From assembly GCF_007830055.1 (NCBI RefSeq), contig NZ_VLLE01000003.1, positions 248,001 through 312,000 of the forward strand: DNA of 64,000 nt, given 5' to 3'. How positions within the stretch are numbered: the stretch's first letter is position 1; each line of letters starts with the position of its first letter. Under the pieces are notes generated by a model. The model searched no databases, was not told where the DNA came from, and was given only the letters and a program-made list of their open reading frames with translations. Position numbers and translations under genes: made by a program. Below are positions 32,759 to 42,193 of the stretch, in pieces. The stretch comes from Lacibacter cauensis (lineage in GTDB: Bacteria; Bacteroidota; Bacteroidia; Chitinophagales; Chitinophagaceae).

Positions 32759-34954
32759 ATGCAGGCCCCGGGTTTTAATGTGGATGTAGAACATCAACTG
32801 TTGCAATCAGCATTGTTCCTTTTTGCTTTAACGGATAAAGAACTGAATGTTCTTAAATGTAACGCTTTGTTCCGGTCAACATTAGGTAAAAACGCAACCG
32901 GTTATTTTAAATCGAAGAATTTATTTAAGCAGACTGCATTGCAACAGCAATCCGCCAATGAAATTAAAATCGTCCTCAACGATTACTCTGCTATCGGTAC
33001 CATCCGGTGGGAGCTTACAGGCATACTTAACGAACAGGCAGAAATAACAGGTTATTTTGTTTTGGGAAATCATACTACGGTTGCGAAACAGAACGATCAG
33101 GAATCGTATCTGCAATCGGGCTTACTGGAACAGATAAGCGATGCAGTAATAGCAACAGATGCCAATTTTTGTATTGTAAGTTTTAACAGAGCGGCTGAAA
33201 AGATCTATCAAATTAAAAAGGAAGATGCAATTGGTAAGCGTACCGATATTCTACTGCATCAGTTTGAGCAAACCAGTACCGAGCTGGCGGCAAAACAATT
33301 GCTCGAAAACAGGAAATGGGAAGGCGAAGTGTTTTTCATTCGGCAAAATGATCAGCAGAAAATCAATTTACTTTCCATCGTAACCGCCATCTGCAACGAA
33401 CAGAATGATGTAATTGGGTACGTAGCTGTAAACAGGGATATTACCGGTTTAAGAGCTGATGAAAAGAGCCTGTTTATTACACATCATGTGCAGGACGACT
33501 ACCTCGAAGCTTTTGCCAAAGGCCTTGTAATACAAAACAACAAAGGCGAAATACTGTTTTGTAATTCGGCAGCTGAGCAAATACTGGGTTTAACCAAAGA
33601 GCAAATGATTGGTGTAAGCTCGGCAGATGCAAGCTGGCGTTGTGTACGGGAAGATTATTCGCCCTTTCCAGGCGGTGAACATCCCGCAATGGTTTGCCTG
33701 AAGACCGGCCAGGCTGTTAGCAATGTGATTATGGGTGTTTACAAACCCGATGGAGAAATAACATGGATCAACATCAACTCCAATCCGGTAAAACAGGCAA
33801 ACTCCGATACCGTTGCTGCTACGGTTACCATTTTTACCGACATCACAATAGAACACAATGCATTTCGCAGTTTATCCGAATCGGAAAACAGAATACGTTT
33901 GGCGTTGGATAAAACAGGCGATAATGCATGGGAGTATAATTTTAAAACCAACTCTGTATGGTTTTCTGCCACTAATAATCATTTTCTCGGCTATACAACT
34001 GAGGATTTAACCGAAATTAAAAATCATGACAAATGGTGGCAGCAAACTCACCCCGATGATAAATTTCTGCTGATTAAAAATGATGAAGAGTATCGTGCAG
34101 GTATAAGAGAAAGCCATTCATTGGAATACCGCATTTTTCATAAAGATGGTACGATGAGGTGGGTACTTGACAGAGGTGTGGTTATAGAACGGGATGCAGA
34201 TGGTAAACCGGTTCGCATAGTAGGAACCCATACCGATGTAAGTAAAGAAAAAGAAATGCAACTGGAGTTGATGGCACAAAAAGAGAAGAAACGAAAAGAC
34301 ATTGTGGAGGCAGTTTTACAGGCGCAGGAAAACGAACGGGAGCATATTGCCAACGAGCTGCACGAAGGTGTGGCGCAGGTGCTGGCTTCTGTAAAAATAG
34401 TTTTAGACAGAGCGACGAATGATCCTGCAAATGCGGTTGCAGATTTGCGTATAGTAAGCGAAAAAATTACAGAGGTGGTGAACGAACTCAAATTCATCAG
34501 TCAGAATATCAATACTTCTTCATTAAAAATGCTGGGGCTTACACAAACCATTACCGATTTTATTGAAAGCGTATCTATCACTTCCGATATTCACTTTCAT
34601 CTCGATTTGAGTGCGTTTGATTACGAAGTAGAAATTGATTATCCTGTACAACTTGCATTGTTGCGTATTATTCAGGAGAAAGTGCGGAATATAATCCGAC
34701 ACTCAGGCGCAGAATATGCATACCTAAAACTTTCTGTAGTGAATAATATGGTAGAGTTAAGTGTAAAAGATGATGGTGTAGGCTTTGACACAGAAAACAG
34801 CAAATGGGGTCTCGGGTTTAAAAATATTTACAGCCGTGCAGAACAATATAACGGCAAAGTCAGCATTACCTCTTCCAGGGGTAATGGTTGCCTGCTGGAA
34901 GTAAAATTACCGGTATCTGTAAATCCGAGTACAGATAAGCAATCGGCTGCATAA
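32759..34954 (+). CDS. Cytoplasmic multi-PAS sensor histidine kinase (HisKA_3 type)
   Basis: The 731-residue kinase has no membrane segments. PAS domains can be seen at about 110-230 (LLEQISDAVIATDANF), 245-370 (VIQNNKGEILFCNSAAEQILGL) and 375-500 (RLALDKTGDNAWEYNFK, with a PAC end GTHTDVSKEKEM). The phospho-acceptor His is in ANELHEGVAQVLA near residue 535, of the NarL-partner type. The ATPase domain ends with VKDDGVGFD and a WGLGFKNIYSRA loop. It thus senses a soluble or diffusible cue. No response regulator gene is nearby. Confidence 0.92.
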   Translation: MQAPGFNVDVEHQLLQSALFLFALTDKELNVLKCNALFRSTLGKNATGYFKSKNLFKQTALQQQSANEIKIVLNDYSAIGTIRWELTGILNEQAEITGYFVLGNHTTVAKQNDQESYLQSGLLEQISDAVIATDANFCIVSFNRAAEKIYQIKKEDAIGKRTDILLHQFEQTSTELAAKQLLENRKWEGEVFFIRQNDQQKINLLSIVTAICNEQNDVIGYVAVNRDITGLRADEKSLFITHHVQDDYLEAFAKGLVIQNNKGEILFCNSAAEQILGLTKEQMIGVSSADASWRCVREDYSPFPGGEHPAMVCLKTGQAVSNVIMGVYKPDGEITWININSNPVKQANSDTVAATVTIFTDITIEHNAFRSLSESENRIRLALDKTGDNAWEYNFKTNSVWFSATNNHFLGYTTEDLTEIKNHDKWWQQTHPDDKFLLIKNDEEYRAGIRESHSLEYRIFHKDGTMRWVLDRGVVIERDADGKPVRIVGTHTDVSKEKEMQLELMAQKEKKRKDIVEAVLQAQENEREHIANELHEGVAQVLASVKIVLDRATNDPANAVADLRIVSEKITEVVNELKFISQNINTSSLKMLGLTQTITDFIESVSITSDIHFHLDLSAFDYEVEIDYPVQLALLRIIQEKVRNIIRHSGAEYAYLKLSVVNNMVELSVKDDGVGFDTENSKWGLGFKNIYSRAEQYNGKVSITSSRGNGCLLEVKLPVSVNPSTDKQSAA

Positions 34955-34963
34955 ATTTGCAGC

Positions 34964-35626
34964 ATGCAACCTTTACTAATTTATTGTTACGATGCATATT
35001 GCGGTTGGTGTTATGGCTTTAGCCCTGTAATGAAAAAAATTGAAGAAGCGTACAAAGACCGTTTACAGATTGAAGTATTAAGCGGCGGTATGGTATTGCC
35101 TGAACAGCCGGTACACATTGGCGCAACGGCCGAATACATTAAAGGCGCTTATAAAACAGTAGAAGAGTATACCGGTATAAAATTCGGCGAAGATTATCTC
35201 TGGCACATTAACAATCCCGATCAAAGCGATTGGTTTCCCTCATCAGAAAAACCTGCCATTGCACTGTGTATCTTTAAAGAACTGTTTCCCGATAAGCAGG
35301 TGAGTTTTGCTTCCGATTTGCAGTACAGTCTGCATTACGAAGGAAGAGATTTAACCGATAACGAAGCCTACCGTCATTTGCTGGAAAAATATACTATTCC
35401 TGCAGATGATTTTTACAGCAAATTGGCATCGGAAGAATACAAAGAGAAAGCATACTATGAATTTCAACTCTGTAAACAACTACAGGTAACAGGGTTTCCG
35501 CAGGTGTTAATGCAGATCACCGAAACGAAGTTTCATTTATTGGCAAAAGGTTATACTGATTATGAAACACTGGCCAAGCGCATACATCTTGTTTTAACCG
35601 AAGCAGAAAACAACTCTTACAATTAG
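34964..35626 (+). CDS. DsbA family (FrnE-like) protein
   Basis: The 220-residue thioredoxin-fold protein has the redox motif CGWC (C13, C16) close to the N-terminus, a helical insertion and the cis-Pro loop TGFPQV near residue 185. It has no signal peptide, so it works in the cytoplasm like FrnE-type oxidoreductases. It starts 9 nt after the kinase gene and is followed 14 nt later by a PfkB kinase gene; the three may form one operon. Confidence 0.87.
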   Translation: MQPLLIYCYDAYCGWCYGFSPVMKKIEEAYKDRLQIEVLSGGMVLPEQPVHIGATAEYIKGAYKTVEEYTGIKFGEDYLWHINNPDQSDWFPSSEKPAIALCIFKELFPDKQVSFASDLQYSLHYEGRDLTDNEAYRHLLEKYTIPADDFYSKLASEEYKEKAYYEFQLCKQLQVTGFPQVLMQITETKFHLLAKGYTDYETLAKRIHLVLTEAENNSYN

Positions 35627-35640
35627 CACAAACGAATTAC

Positions 35641-36555
35641 ATGATACTTACAGTAACCCTGAACCCCTGTATTGATAAAAGTTCGAAAGTTGATAAACTG
35701 AAACCCGAAAGCAAATTACGTTGTACCGAAGTGGTGAACGAACCCGGTGGTGGCGGTATTAATGTAAGCAAAGCATTGCAGCGTTTAGAAACAGCATCGG
35801 TGGCGTTGTTTCCATCCGGCGGCCACAACGGTAATATGTTATGCAGTTTACTTACCGAAGAAAGAATTACCTACCACGCTGTAGATACGCAGGTAGAAAC
35901 AAGAGAAAACTGGATAGTACTGGAAACATCCACCAATAATCAATTCCGTTTTACCTTTCCAGGCAGAGAAGTACAGGAAGAAACGATTAAAACATTGGTA
36001 GAACATATCCGCAGTTTTACACCGAGTTATGTGATTGCAAGCGGTAGTTTACCTCCGGGTTTACCCGATTATTTTTATGGTTTGATTGTGAAGAATGCAA
36101 AAGCGGTTGGTGCACGTTGTATTGTTGATACAAGTGGTCCGGCATTACAGGCACTGCAGGGCAAAGGTGCGTATCTCATTAAACCCAATATTGGTGAGTT
36201 GTGCAAGATGCTGAATGTAGAATGGCTCGATAAAGAAGAAGTACCCGATGCGGCACAACAGGCCATACGTGATGGTTTTGCAGAATTGATTGCAGTAAGT
36301 ATGGGCCCCGATGGTGCGTGGCTGATGAGCAGCGATGAAAAACATTATGCTGCAGCTCCAAAGGTTGAAAAGAAAAGCACAGTTGGTGCAGGCGATAGTA
36401 TGGTGGCGGGTATGACGTATATGCTGCAACAGAACCGTTCGCTCAAAGAAGTAATTGCATTTGGTGTTGCCTGTGGCAGTGCTGCAACCATGAACGAAGG
36501 CACGCAGCTGTTTAAAAAAGCAGATGCAGAAAGATTGTTTGCAGGAATGAGTTGA
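35641..36555 (+). CDS. PfkB family sugar/phosphosugar kinase (1-phosphofructokinase-like)
   Basis: The 304-residue kinase opens with MILTVTLNPCIDKS and has NEPGGGGINVSKAL, typical of hexose-phosphate kinases of the FruK/LacC/PfkB group. It has the ribokinase-type active site STVGAGDSMVAG (base Asp near residue 250). It phosphorylates fructose-6-phosphate, fructose-1-phosphate or tagatose-6-phosphate; the substrate is not decidable here. No PTS genes are near. The hairpin at 36603-36630 follows. Confidence 0.88.
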   Translation: MILTVTLNPCIDKSSKVDKLKPESKLRCTEVVNEPGGGGINVSKALQRLETASVALFPSGGHNGNMLCSLLTEERITYHAVDTQVETRENWIVLETSTNNQFRFTFPGREVQEETIKTLVEHIRSFTPSYVIASGSLPPGLPDYFYGLIVKNAKAVGARCIVDTSGPALQALQGKGAYLIKPNIGELCKMLNVEWLDKEEVPDAAQQAIRDGFAELIAVSMGPDGAWLMSSDEKHYAAAPKVEKKSTVGAGDSMVAGMTYMLQQNRSLKEVIAFGVACGSAATMNEGTQLFKKADAERLFAGMS

Positions 36556-36602
36556 TAGAATACAGATTGAAATGGTTTATTCAGATATAAACAAATAAAA
36601 CA

Positions 36603-36630
36603 AAGGAGCCGCTTTTTAAAACGGCTCCTT
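36603..36630. terminator. Bidirectional terminator
   Basis: AAGGAGCCG (36603-36611) pairs with CGGCTCCTT (36622-36630) around a T/A-rich loop. It lies between the convergent PfkB gene and the propeller protein gene and can serve both. Confidence 0.8.
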
Positions 36631-36692
36631 AATTATTGAATAGAGAAATCAGTACAGGTTATTTCAATTTGTGTCACAACGATTCTATTCTA

Positions 36693-39600
36693 TCAATTCC
36701 CTTTCCAGTCCGGCAACCTGCCCGGTGTATAAGGTGCGCCGTTCTTTTCTAAAATACTTTCAATGCGTTTTATTTCTTCTGCAATTACTTTCAGTTCGCT
36801 GTAAACAGGTGTAAACTGTTTGGCAGCAATCTGGTAATTGTTGATTTGTGTTTGCGTTGGTGCTGCTGTGGTATTCCACAACGAACCCGTAATGTAACCA
36901 ATGCGTCCGTTAACAGAAGGCGATGTTTCAAACTCTCTTCTTGCCAACGATGCATCACCATTCAACTGGCGGTTTACTGCATGCAATCGTTTTTCAACAT
37001 CCTGTAATGCTTTCGACAACTCAAGCGATTGCTTGGGAGTTTCAATAATGGCCTGTTTCATATAACGTACTTTGTTTACCAACTCGCCACGGTATTGATC
37101 GGCAGCGGCTGCAACTCTGCTCAGCTCGCCCAGCTTTTTGCAGAACTCATCCAATGCTTTTTTATCTGTTGCAGGAAGCGTTGCTGCATTCAACGACATT
37201 GCTTTGAATGTTTGCGGTTCTGCTAAATCACTGTACACACCATCTTCAAATTTGCTGAGTGAAACCTTGTATGTGCCGGGTAACGCCAGATAGCCCTGAT
37301 CGGGTTCGCTGAATGCCATCGATTCATCAAACGGTGTAAAATCAATTGGACCGAAAGGAGCAGTGCGGAAATCCCACACAATGCGTTTCAATCCTTTCTT
37401 CGCCGGAGCTTTGATGCGGCGGACAACATTACCTGCTTCATCTGTTACAGTAAACAGCAAATGCGGTGCAGGTTGTTCATCTTCCAAACGCAGTGAATCA
37501 GGAGAAGGATACGTTGGTGCTTCACCTTTCTTTATTTTCTCCGCTTCTGCAGCTCTACGTTTCTCTTTGATGGTTTTAATATCCTCTTTGAGATAATAGG
37601 TAAACACTGCACCTACTTTGGGGTTAGGCGTAGTAAAGAAACTTTCGCCCTGGAAACCTTTGCCTCTTACGCCCAAGGGCTTCGATTCAATAAACATCCA
37701 TGCATCCTTCACGGGGAAGATGAGTGCTTCTTTTTCGAGGTCTTCACGTTTTAAATTGCGCAGTGGCGTATAATCGTCCAGCACATAAAAACCACGACCG
37801 AATGTTGCAAGAATCAAATCGTTTTCACGTTTCTGAATTTCTAAATCTTTTACAGCAATCGTAGGCAGGTTGCCTTTCATCTGCACCCACTTTGCACCGC
37901 CATCAATACTTACAAACAAACCAAACTCAGTGCCTACAAATAACAAGTCTTTGTTTACATGATCTTCTGCAATGGTGTACGATGTTCCTCTTTCGGGTAA
38001 GTTATTGGTGATGGCTTTCCATGTTTTACCGCCATCACTTGTTTTGTAAACATAGGGGTGAAAATCGCCATAGCGGTGATGATTAAAGGTGACATACGCT
38101 ACATTCTTATCGTGCTGCGATGTAATGATATGATTGACATACGTACGTTCAGGTACACCGGCAATATTATCGATCTTCATCCACGTTGTACCGCCGTCGT
38201 TGGTTACCTGTATTAAACCATCATCAGTTCCAACATAGATCGTGTTCTCATCAAACTTCGATTCTGCAATAGTGGTGATGTTACCATAAATATCTGTTGA
38301 AGCATTCTTCGCCACTGCATCCATGCTCCATACCTTACCCATTACCGGTAATTTATTACGATCAATTTGTCTTGTTAAATCAGGACTGATGACTTTCCAG
38401 GTGTTACCACGATCATCGGTACGGAACACTTTATTTGCTGCATGGTAAAGCCGTTTGTTATCGTACTTCGAAATCACCAATGGTGCATCCCAGTTCCAGC
38501 GGTAGGCTTCGCCTTCGGGTTCCTGCGGTTGAATGAATAAATACTCACCACTCTTTTTATCGTAACGTGTTAATGCACCATACTGGGCCTGCGAATAAAC
38601 AATATCAGGATTGCTTTGATCAATCTGCGATTCGTAACCATCGCCCAAACTGGTAAAGTACCAATCAGAATTCATAATACCGTTGGCGCTGAGTGTACGT
38701 GATGGTCCACCCAAGCTGAAATTATCCTGTGTGCCACCGTGTATGTGATAGAACGGAAATGCATTGTCGGTTGCTGCTTTGTAAAATTGTGTAACCGGCA
38801 AATTAGCTTTGAAGTTCCAGTTTTCACCACTGTCAAAACTTTCGTACACACCACCATCGCAACCAACTAAATAATGCGATGTGTTTGTTGGGTTGATCCA
38901 GATAACATGGTTATCGATATGTTTACTCTTTTCGCCTACGATTGAAAATGTTTTTCCTCCATCGACGCTTACACCAAAGTATACATTGGTAACAAAAATT
39001 TTATTGATGTCTTTCGGATCGCAAAAAATCTTTTGATAATAGTTGCCGGATGTGGAATAGCTGCTTTGCTTTTCCCAGCTGGCACCACGATCGGTACTTT
39101 TAAACACACCGCCTTTACCTTCGGTTGCTTCCACAACACAATACAATACATCGGGATTAACAGGTGAATAATTCAAACCAATTCTGCCAAGATCACCACC
39201 TGGTAATCCATTCATCATCTTGCTCCAGGTAGCGCCACCATCTGTACTTTTATACAAGGCAGATTCCGGACCGCCACCAATATATGTAAACACTTTCCGC
39301 TGGCGTTGATGGGCTGCTGCATATACAATGTTGGGATAACGGGGATCGACCATTACTTCATTAAAGCCGGTGTGTTCGCTTACAAACAATACCTGCTTCC
39401 ATGTTTTACCGCCATCGGTTGTTTTATAAATACCACGTTCGCCACCACTGTTCCAAACAGGACCGTATGCTGCAACATAAACGATGTCGCTGTTTTTAGG
39501 GTCAATTGCAATACGACCAATATGTTCCGAATTTTTTAAGCCAACATTTTTCCAGCTCTTGCCACCATCTTCACTTTTGTACACACCATCGCCGTAACCA

Positions 39601-39986
39601 ACCACACGCTGGTTATTGTTTTCGCCGGTACCAACCCACACCACATTGGTATTGGTTGGATCGATTGCAACACAGCCAATCGAAAAAGAACCTTCACCAT
39701 CAAAAATAGGCGAATAGGTAATGCCCGCATTGTTTGTTTTCCAAACACCACCTGCTGCCGATGCTACATAATATTCACTAGTGTTGTCGGGGTTTACAGC
39801 AATATCTGCAATACGGCCCGATGTAATAGCAGGGCCAACACTGCGAAACTGAAGACCGTTTAACAAACCGCTGCTCAGTAAATCTTTCGGTGCTTCTTTT
39901 ACAGGGGCTGTTGGTTTCTTTTGTGCCTGTAGTGTAAACACACAAAAGAGCAGCAATGCTGTGCTGAAAATTTTGAAAGGACTCAT
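36693..39986 (-). CDS. Secreted VPS10/sortilin-like BNR beta-propeller protein
   Basis: The 1097-residue protein has a signal peptide (SPFKIFSTALLLFCVFTLQA) and then many copies of the BNR/Asp-box word, e.g. SEDGGKSWKNVG, TTDGGKTWKQVL, STDGGATWSKM and SIDGGAKWVQ. These form one or two large beta-propellers (about 30-750) as in VPS10/sortilin and xyloglucanase-like proteins. The C-terminal 350 residues hold an Ig-like segment and helices. Such proteins are common in Bacteroidota; the ligand or substrate is unknown. The likely site is the outer membrane surface or periplasm. Confidence 0.88.
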   Translation of the reverse strand: MSPFKIFSTALLLFCVFTLQAQKKPTAPVKEAPKDLLSSGLLNGLQFRSVGPAITSGRIADIAVNPDNTSEYYVASAAGGVWKTNNAGITYSPIFDGEGSFSIGCVAIDPTNTNVVWVGTGENNNQRVVGYGDGVYKSEDGGKSWKNVGLKNSEHIGRIAIDPKNSDIVYVAAYGPVWNSGGERGIYKTTDGGKTWKQVLFVSEHTGFNEVMVDPRYPNIVYAAAHQRQRKVFTYIGGGPESALYKSTDGGATWSKMMNGLPGGDLGRIGLNYSPVNPDVLYCVVEATEGKGGVFKSTDRGASWEKQSSYSTSGNYYQKIFCDPKDINKIFVTNVYFGVSVDGGKTFSIVGEKSKHIDNHVIWINPTNTSHYLVGCDGGVYESFDSGENWNFKANLPVTQFYKAATDNAFPFYHIHGGTQDNFSLGGPSRTLSANGIMNSDWYFTSLGDGYESQIDQSNPDIVYSQAQYGALTRYDKKSGEYLFIQPQEPEGEAYRWNWDAPLVISKYDNKRLYHAANKVFRTDDRGNTWKVISPDLTRQIDRNKLPVMGKVWSMDAVAKNASTDIYGNITTIAESKFDENTIYVGTDDGLIQVTNDGGTTWMKIDNIAGVPERTYVNHIITSQHDKNVAYVTFNHHRYGDFHPYVYKTSDGGKTWKAITNNLPERGTSYTIAEDHVNKDLLFVGTEFGLFVSIDGGAKWVQMKGNLPTIAVKDLEIQKRENDLILATFGRGFYVLDDYTPLRNLKREDLEKEALIFPVKDAWMFIESKPLGVRGKGFQGESFFTTPNPKVGAVFTYYLKEDIKTIKEKRRAAEAEKIKKGEAPTYPSPDSLRLEDEQPAPHLLFTVTDEAGNVVRRIKAPAKKGLKRIVWDFRTAPFGPIDFTPFDESMAFSEPDQGYLALPGTYKVSLSKFEDGVYSDLAEPQTFKAMSLNAATLPATDKKALDEFCKKLGELSRVAAAADQYRGELVNKVRYMKQAIIETPKQSLELSKALQDVEKRLHAVNRQLNGDASLARREFETSPSVNGRIGYITGSLWNTTAAPTQTQINNYQIAAKQFTPVYSELKVIAEEIKRIESILEKNGAPYTPGRLPDWKGN

Positions 39987-40112
39987 AACAGTTGGTTTTG
40001 ATAATATAGATAGAAAGGTAGTAAAAAAGGTTGACCATGTTAACAGCCAACTCTTCTGTTTATGTGTAAAGACATTTTTGAAACGAATGTACCTTGTTGA
40101 TTCAAATCGCAG

Positions 40113-40568
40113 TTACCGTACATACTTGCTTTCATAAATACTAATCCATTCATCGGGTGTAATTTTCGAAGCCAGCTCACCAATTAAATCGTAAGGAATA
40201 TCCTCTTCCTTTTTATAACGAATACAGCTCTTGCCCATATCCAGTTTTTTGGTCGATCGTTTGGCATGTTCATCGGCAAACCATTTGTGCAGTTTTGCAT
40301 CGCCATATACACACATATGGTAAATGGAGATGAAGTTTTTCTGCGAAGCAATGTTGAGAAACGGTAATGGTTCTTCGGGTTTACAATGATAGCCTGCAGG
40401 GTACTTGCTGTGCGGCACCACATACCCGATCATACCATAACTCATGGTTTCTTTAAACCCTTTGGGCAGATTTTTCTTAATTACTTTTCGTAGTTGAGCC
40501 ATTGCTTTCTGCCTGTCTGCAGGTAATGCTGCCATGTATTCTTCTACTGTCGTTGCTTTCGATTGCAT
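40113..40568 (-). CDS. DUF1801 family protein
   Basis: The 151-residue protein fits DUF1801: MAALPADRQKAMAQLRKVIKKNLPKGFKETMSYGMIGY, the segment FLNIASQKNFISIYHM and DMGKSCIRYKKEEDIP near the C-terminus. The function is unknown. It is a single gene with a large repeat-bearing gap upstream on its 5' side. Confidence 0.88.
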   Translation of the reverse strand: MQSKATTVEEYMAALPADRQKAMAQLRKVIKKNLPKGFKETMSYGMIGYVVPHSKYPAGYHCKPEEPLPFLNIASQKNFISIYHMCVYGDAKLHKWFADEHAKRSTKKLDMGKSCIRYKKEEDIPYDLIGELASKITPDEWISIYESKYVR

Positions 40569-40761
40569 ATTGTAAGGGTTTTGCTTTATTGCCTGTTAAC
40601 AGGAACAAATTAAACTAAAGGTTTCTGCTAATGCCTACCGAATTTAAACTACAAAAACGAGTAGGAAAAATGTACAATCGAATGCCATCGTCTTCTATTT
40701 TTTACGGCTTGTTTCGGTTGTTTCTTTGTGTTGTCAACGGTGATGAAAAACTGAAGACAAA

Positions 40762-41160
40762 AAATCCAGATCCAATAAAAAAAACCAAAAACGATCCGTA
40801 CCCATTGAAAACAAATTAATCCAAGATCCAGATTTAGAAAGGCCCGTTTTTAATCCGAACCCATTGAAAAAACACCCAAAATCAACCTTGAAAACCAACG
40901 ATCCTGATGAAAACCAAAGTTGATCCGTACCCAATGAAAAGTACCGAACGCCCAAACCCTTGAAAACCCTGTTGACCGAAACACCCATGATCCCGATGAA
41001 AACCAGATTTTAATCCGTACCCACTGGAACCTTGTTTATCCAAATCCATTTTTGTAAACGAAAAGCCCGTTTTTGATCCGAACCCCGCAGAAAGCTGTTT
41101 ACCCAAAATCCATTATCCAACCACATGAAACAAACGCATTTTAATCCGTACCCGAAATGA
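40762..41160 (+). repeat. Cluster of degenerate ATCCGWACCC repeats
   Basis: Six copies of ATCCG[TA]ACCC start at 40794, 40853, 40923, 41013, 41076 and 41144 (gaps 59, 70, 90, 63 and 68 nt). A weaker copy lies at about 40764. Longer shared units exist: GCCCGTTTTT before copies 2 and 5, and ATGAAA 13-19 nt before copies 3, 4 and 6. Most copies are followed by a CATTGAAAA-like word. Read on the plus strand the copies spell [DN]P[YN]P in two frames interrupted by stops. I know of no such element. It fills most of the 640-nt gap between two genes. Confidence 0.75.
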
Positions 41161-41209
41161 CAGCTATAAGTGCTGAAAACAATTGTGCAAACAGTTAAAA
41201 CATTCTCGT

Positions 41210-41494
41210 ATGAAAAACCAGATTTACCTGAAATCCATTGTAAGCCATGTTACAGCTGCATTGTTACCCGTAGCCGTTTTAAAGCATAGCTTTTTTATAA
41301 ACGATGTTTCGCCCGAGCTGCAGTTATCTGCCGATGCTGAAAAGCTTGCTGCTGCAGTAAAAAGAATTGTACTCAACGAGATTGTACAAACCACCGATGC
41401 CTGTATACGTATATCGGCATCAGTTGAAAACGATCTGCTGCAGTTAACAGTACACAAAAAAGGCCCTTTTGCTTTACCCCTGACAGAACAATAA
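41210..41494 (+). CDS. Small protein resembling part of a histidine-kinase ATPase domain
   Basis: This 94-residue protein starts at the ATG at 41210. Its second half, LAAAVKRIVLNEIVQTTDACIRIS then ENDLLQLTVHKKGPF, resembles the N-box to G1-box stretch of HATPase_c domains, where LxxVLxNLxxNAxK and LxLxVxDNGPG would be expected. The key Asn and Asp/Gly residues are missing, so ATP binding is unlikely. It may be a decayed fragment or a pseudo-kinase peptide. A terminator follows at 41578-41605. Confidence 0.5.
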   Translation: MKNQIYLKSIVSHVTAALLPVAVLKHSFFINDVSPELQLSADAEKLAAAVKRIVLNEIVQTTDACIRISASVENDLLQLTVHKKGPFALPLTEQ

Positions 41495-41577
41495 ACTTTT
41501 TGATAGTTTGTACAAGTTCGATTTTCTCATGATGATGAGCTGGCCTTCTACACCGAGTTAGTTTTGGTTAAGAATAC

Positions 41578-41605
41578 AAAGCAGGTCGTTTCCACGATCT
41601 GCTTT
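41578..41605. terminator. Bidirectional terminator
   Basis: AAAGCAGGTCG (41578-41588) pairs with CGATCTGCTTT (41595-41605), with one G-T type mismatch and a TTTCCA loop, and is followed by more T. It lies between convergent genes ending at 41494 and 41611. Confidence 0.8.
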
Positions 41606-41610
41606 TTTAA

Positions 41611-42009
41611 TTATCCCTGCAGATATTTTTCAGGAACCGAATGCAAGGCAATACGGTTGCCTTCTGTATCAATAAACACGGCCATGTAGCCATACTCCGG
41701 GCCAATCTCTGTTTTCGGAACTATAATTTTACCTCCCGCCGCTTCTACACGGTTCAGTACAATATTTACATCCGGGTTACCATTGAGGTATAGCAACGGC
41801 CCATCAGTAGCCGAAGGAATATGAAAGCCATCGGTTTGAATGATTGTTCCGCCAACGCCTTCCATCGGATCATCGAGCGGAAACATCCGCATTTTCATCT
41901 GGTCCATATCCAGCGGCTGCATTTGTATTTGAAAAATTTCTTCGTAAAACTTTTGGGCACGGTCAATGTTGGTTGCCGGTATTTCAAACCAGCTGATTGC
42001 ATGTTTCAT
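41611..42009 (-). CDS. VOC family protein
   Basis: The 132-residue protein has the glyoxalase/bleomycin-resistance fold: SWFEIPATNIDRAQKFYEEIF at the start, LNGNPDVNIVLNRVEAAGGKIIVPKTEIG in the middle and GYMAVFIDTEGNRIALHS at the end. The last Glu-type metal ligand position is occupied by Asp/Glu-containing FIDTEGN. Members include lyases and dioxygenases; no substrate can be named. Confidence 0.87.
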   Translation of the reverse strand: MKHAISWFEIPATNIDRAQKFYEEIFQIQMQPLDMDQMKMRMFPLDDPMEGVGGTIIQTDGFHIPSATDGPLLYLNGNPDVNIVLNRVEAAGGKIIVPKTEIGPEYGYMAVFIDTEGNRIALHSVPEKYLQG

Positions 42010-42193
42010 ACAAAAAAGATAAGGGTTAAAAAATGTGTGCTTTTAAAGTTCCGAAATTGATTGGATGTAATAACTCCACTCATCATATCTTTTTTGTGGT
42101 TGCTGTAATGAAGCGTTTGAATGATGCAGCAGTTGTCGGCGTTCTTCTTTACATTCGTTTTTTAACGATTGCTTGCTTTTTAAAGTTTTACAA

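Noticed and set aside
40631-40819. A 62-residue plus-strand frame ending NDPYPLKTN
   Set aside because: No clear start context or hydrophobic or domain signal, and its end lies in the degenerate repeat. It could be real, but I cannot support it.
40762-41160. CRISPR array
   Set aside because: The common core is only about 10 bp and the flanks vary in likeness and length; there are no near-identical 25-40-bp repeats and no cas genes.
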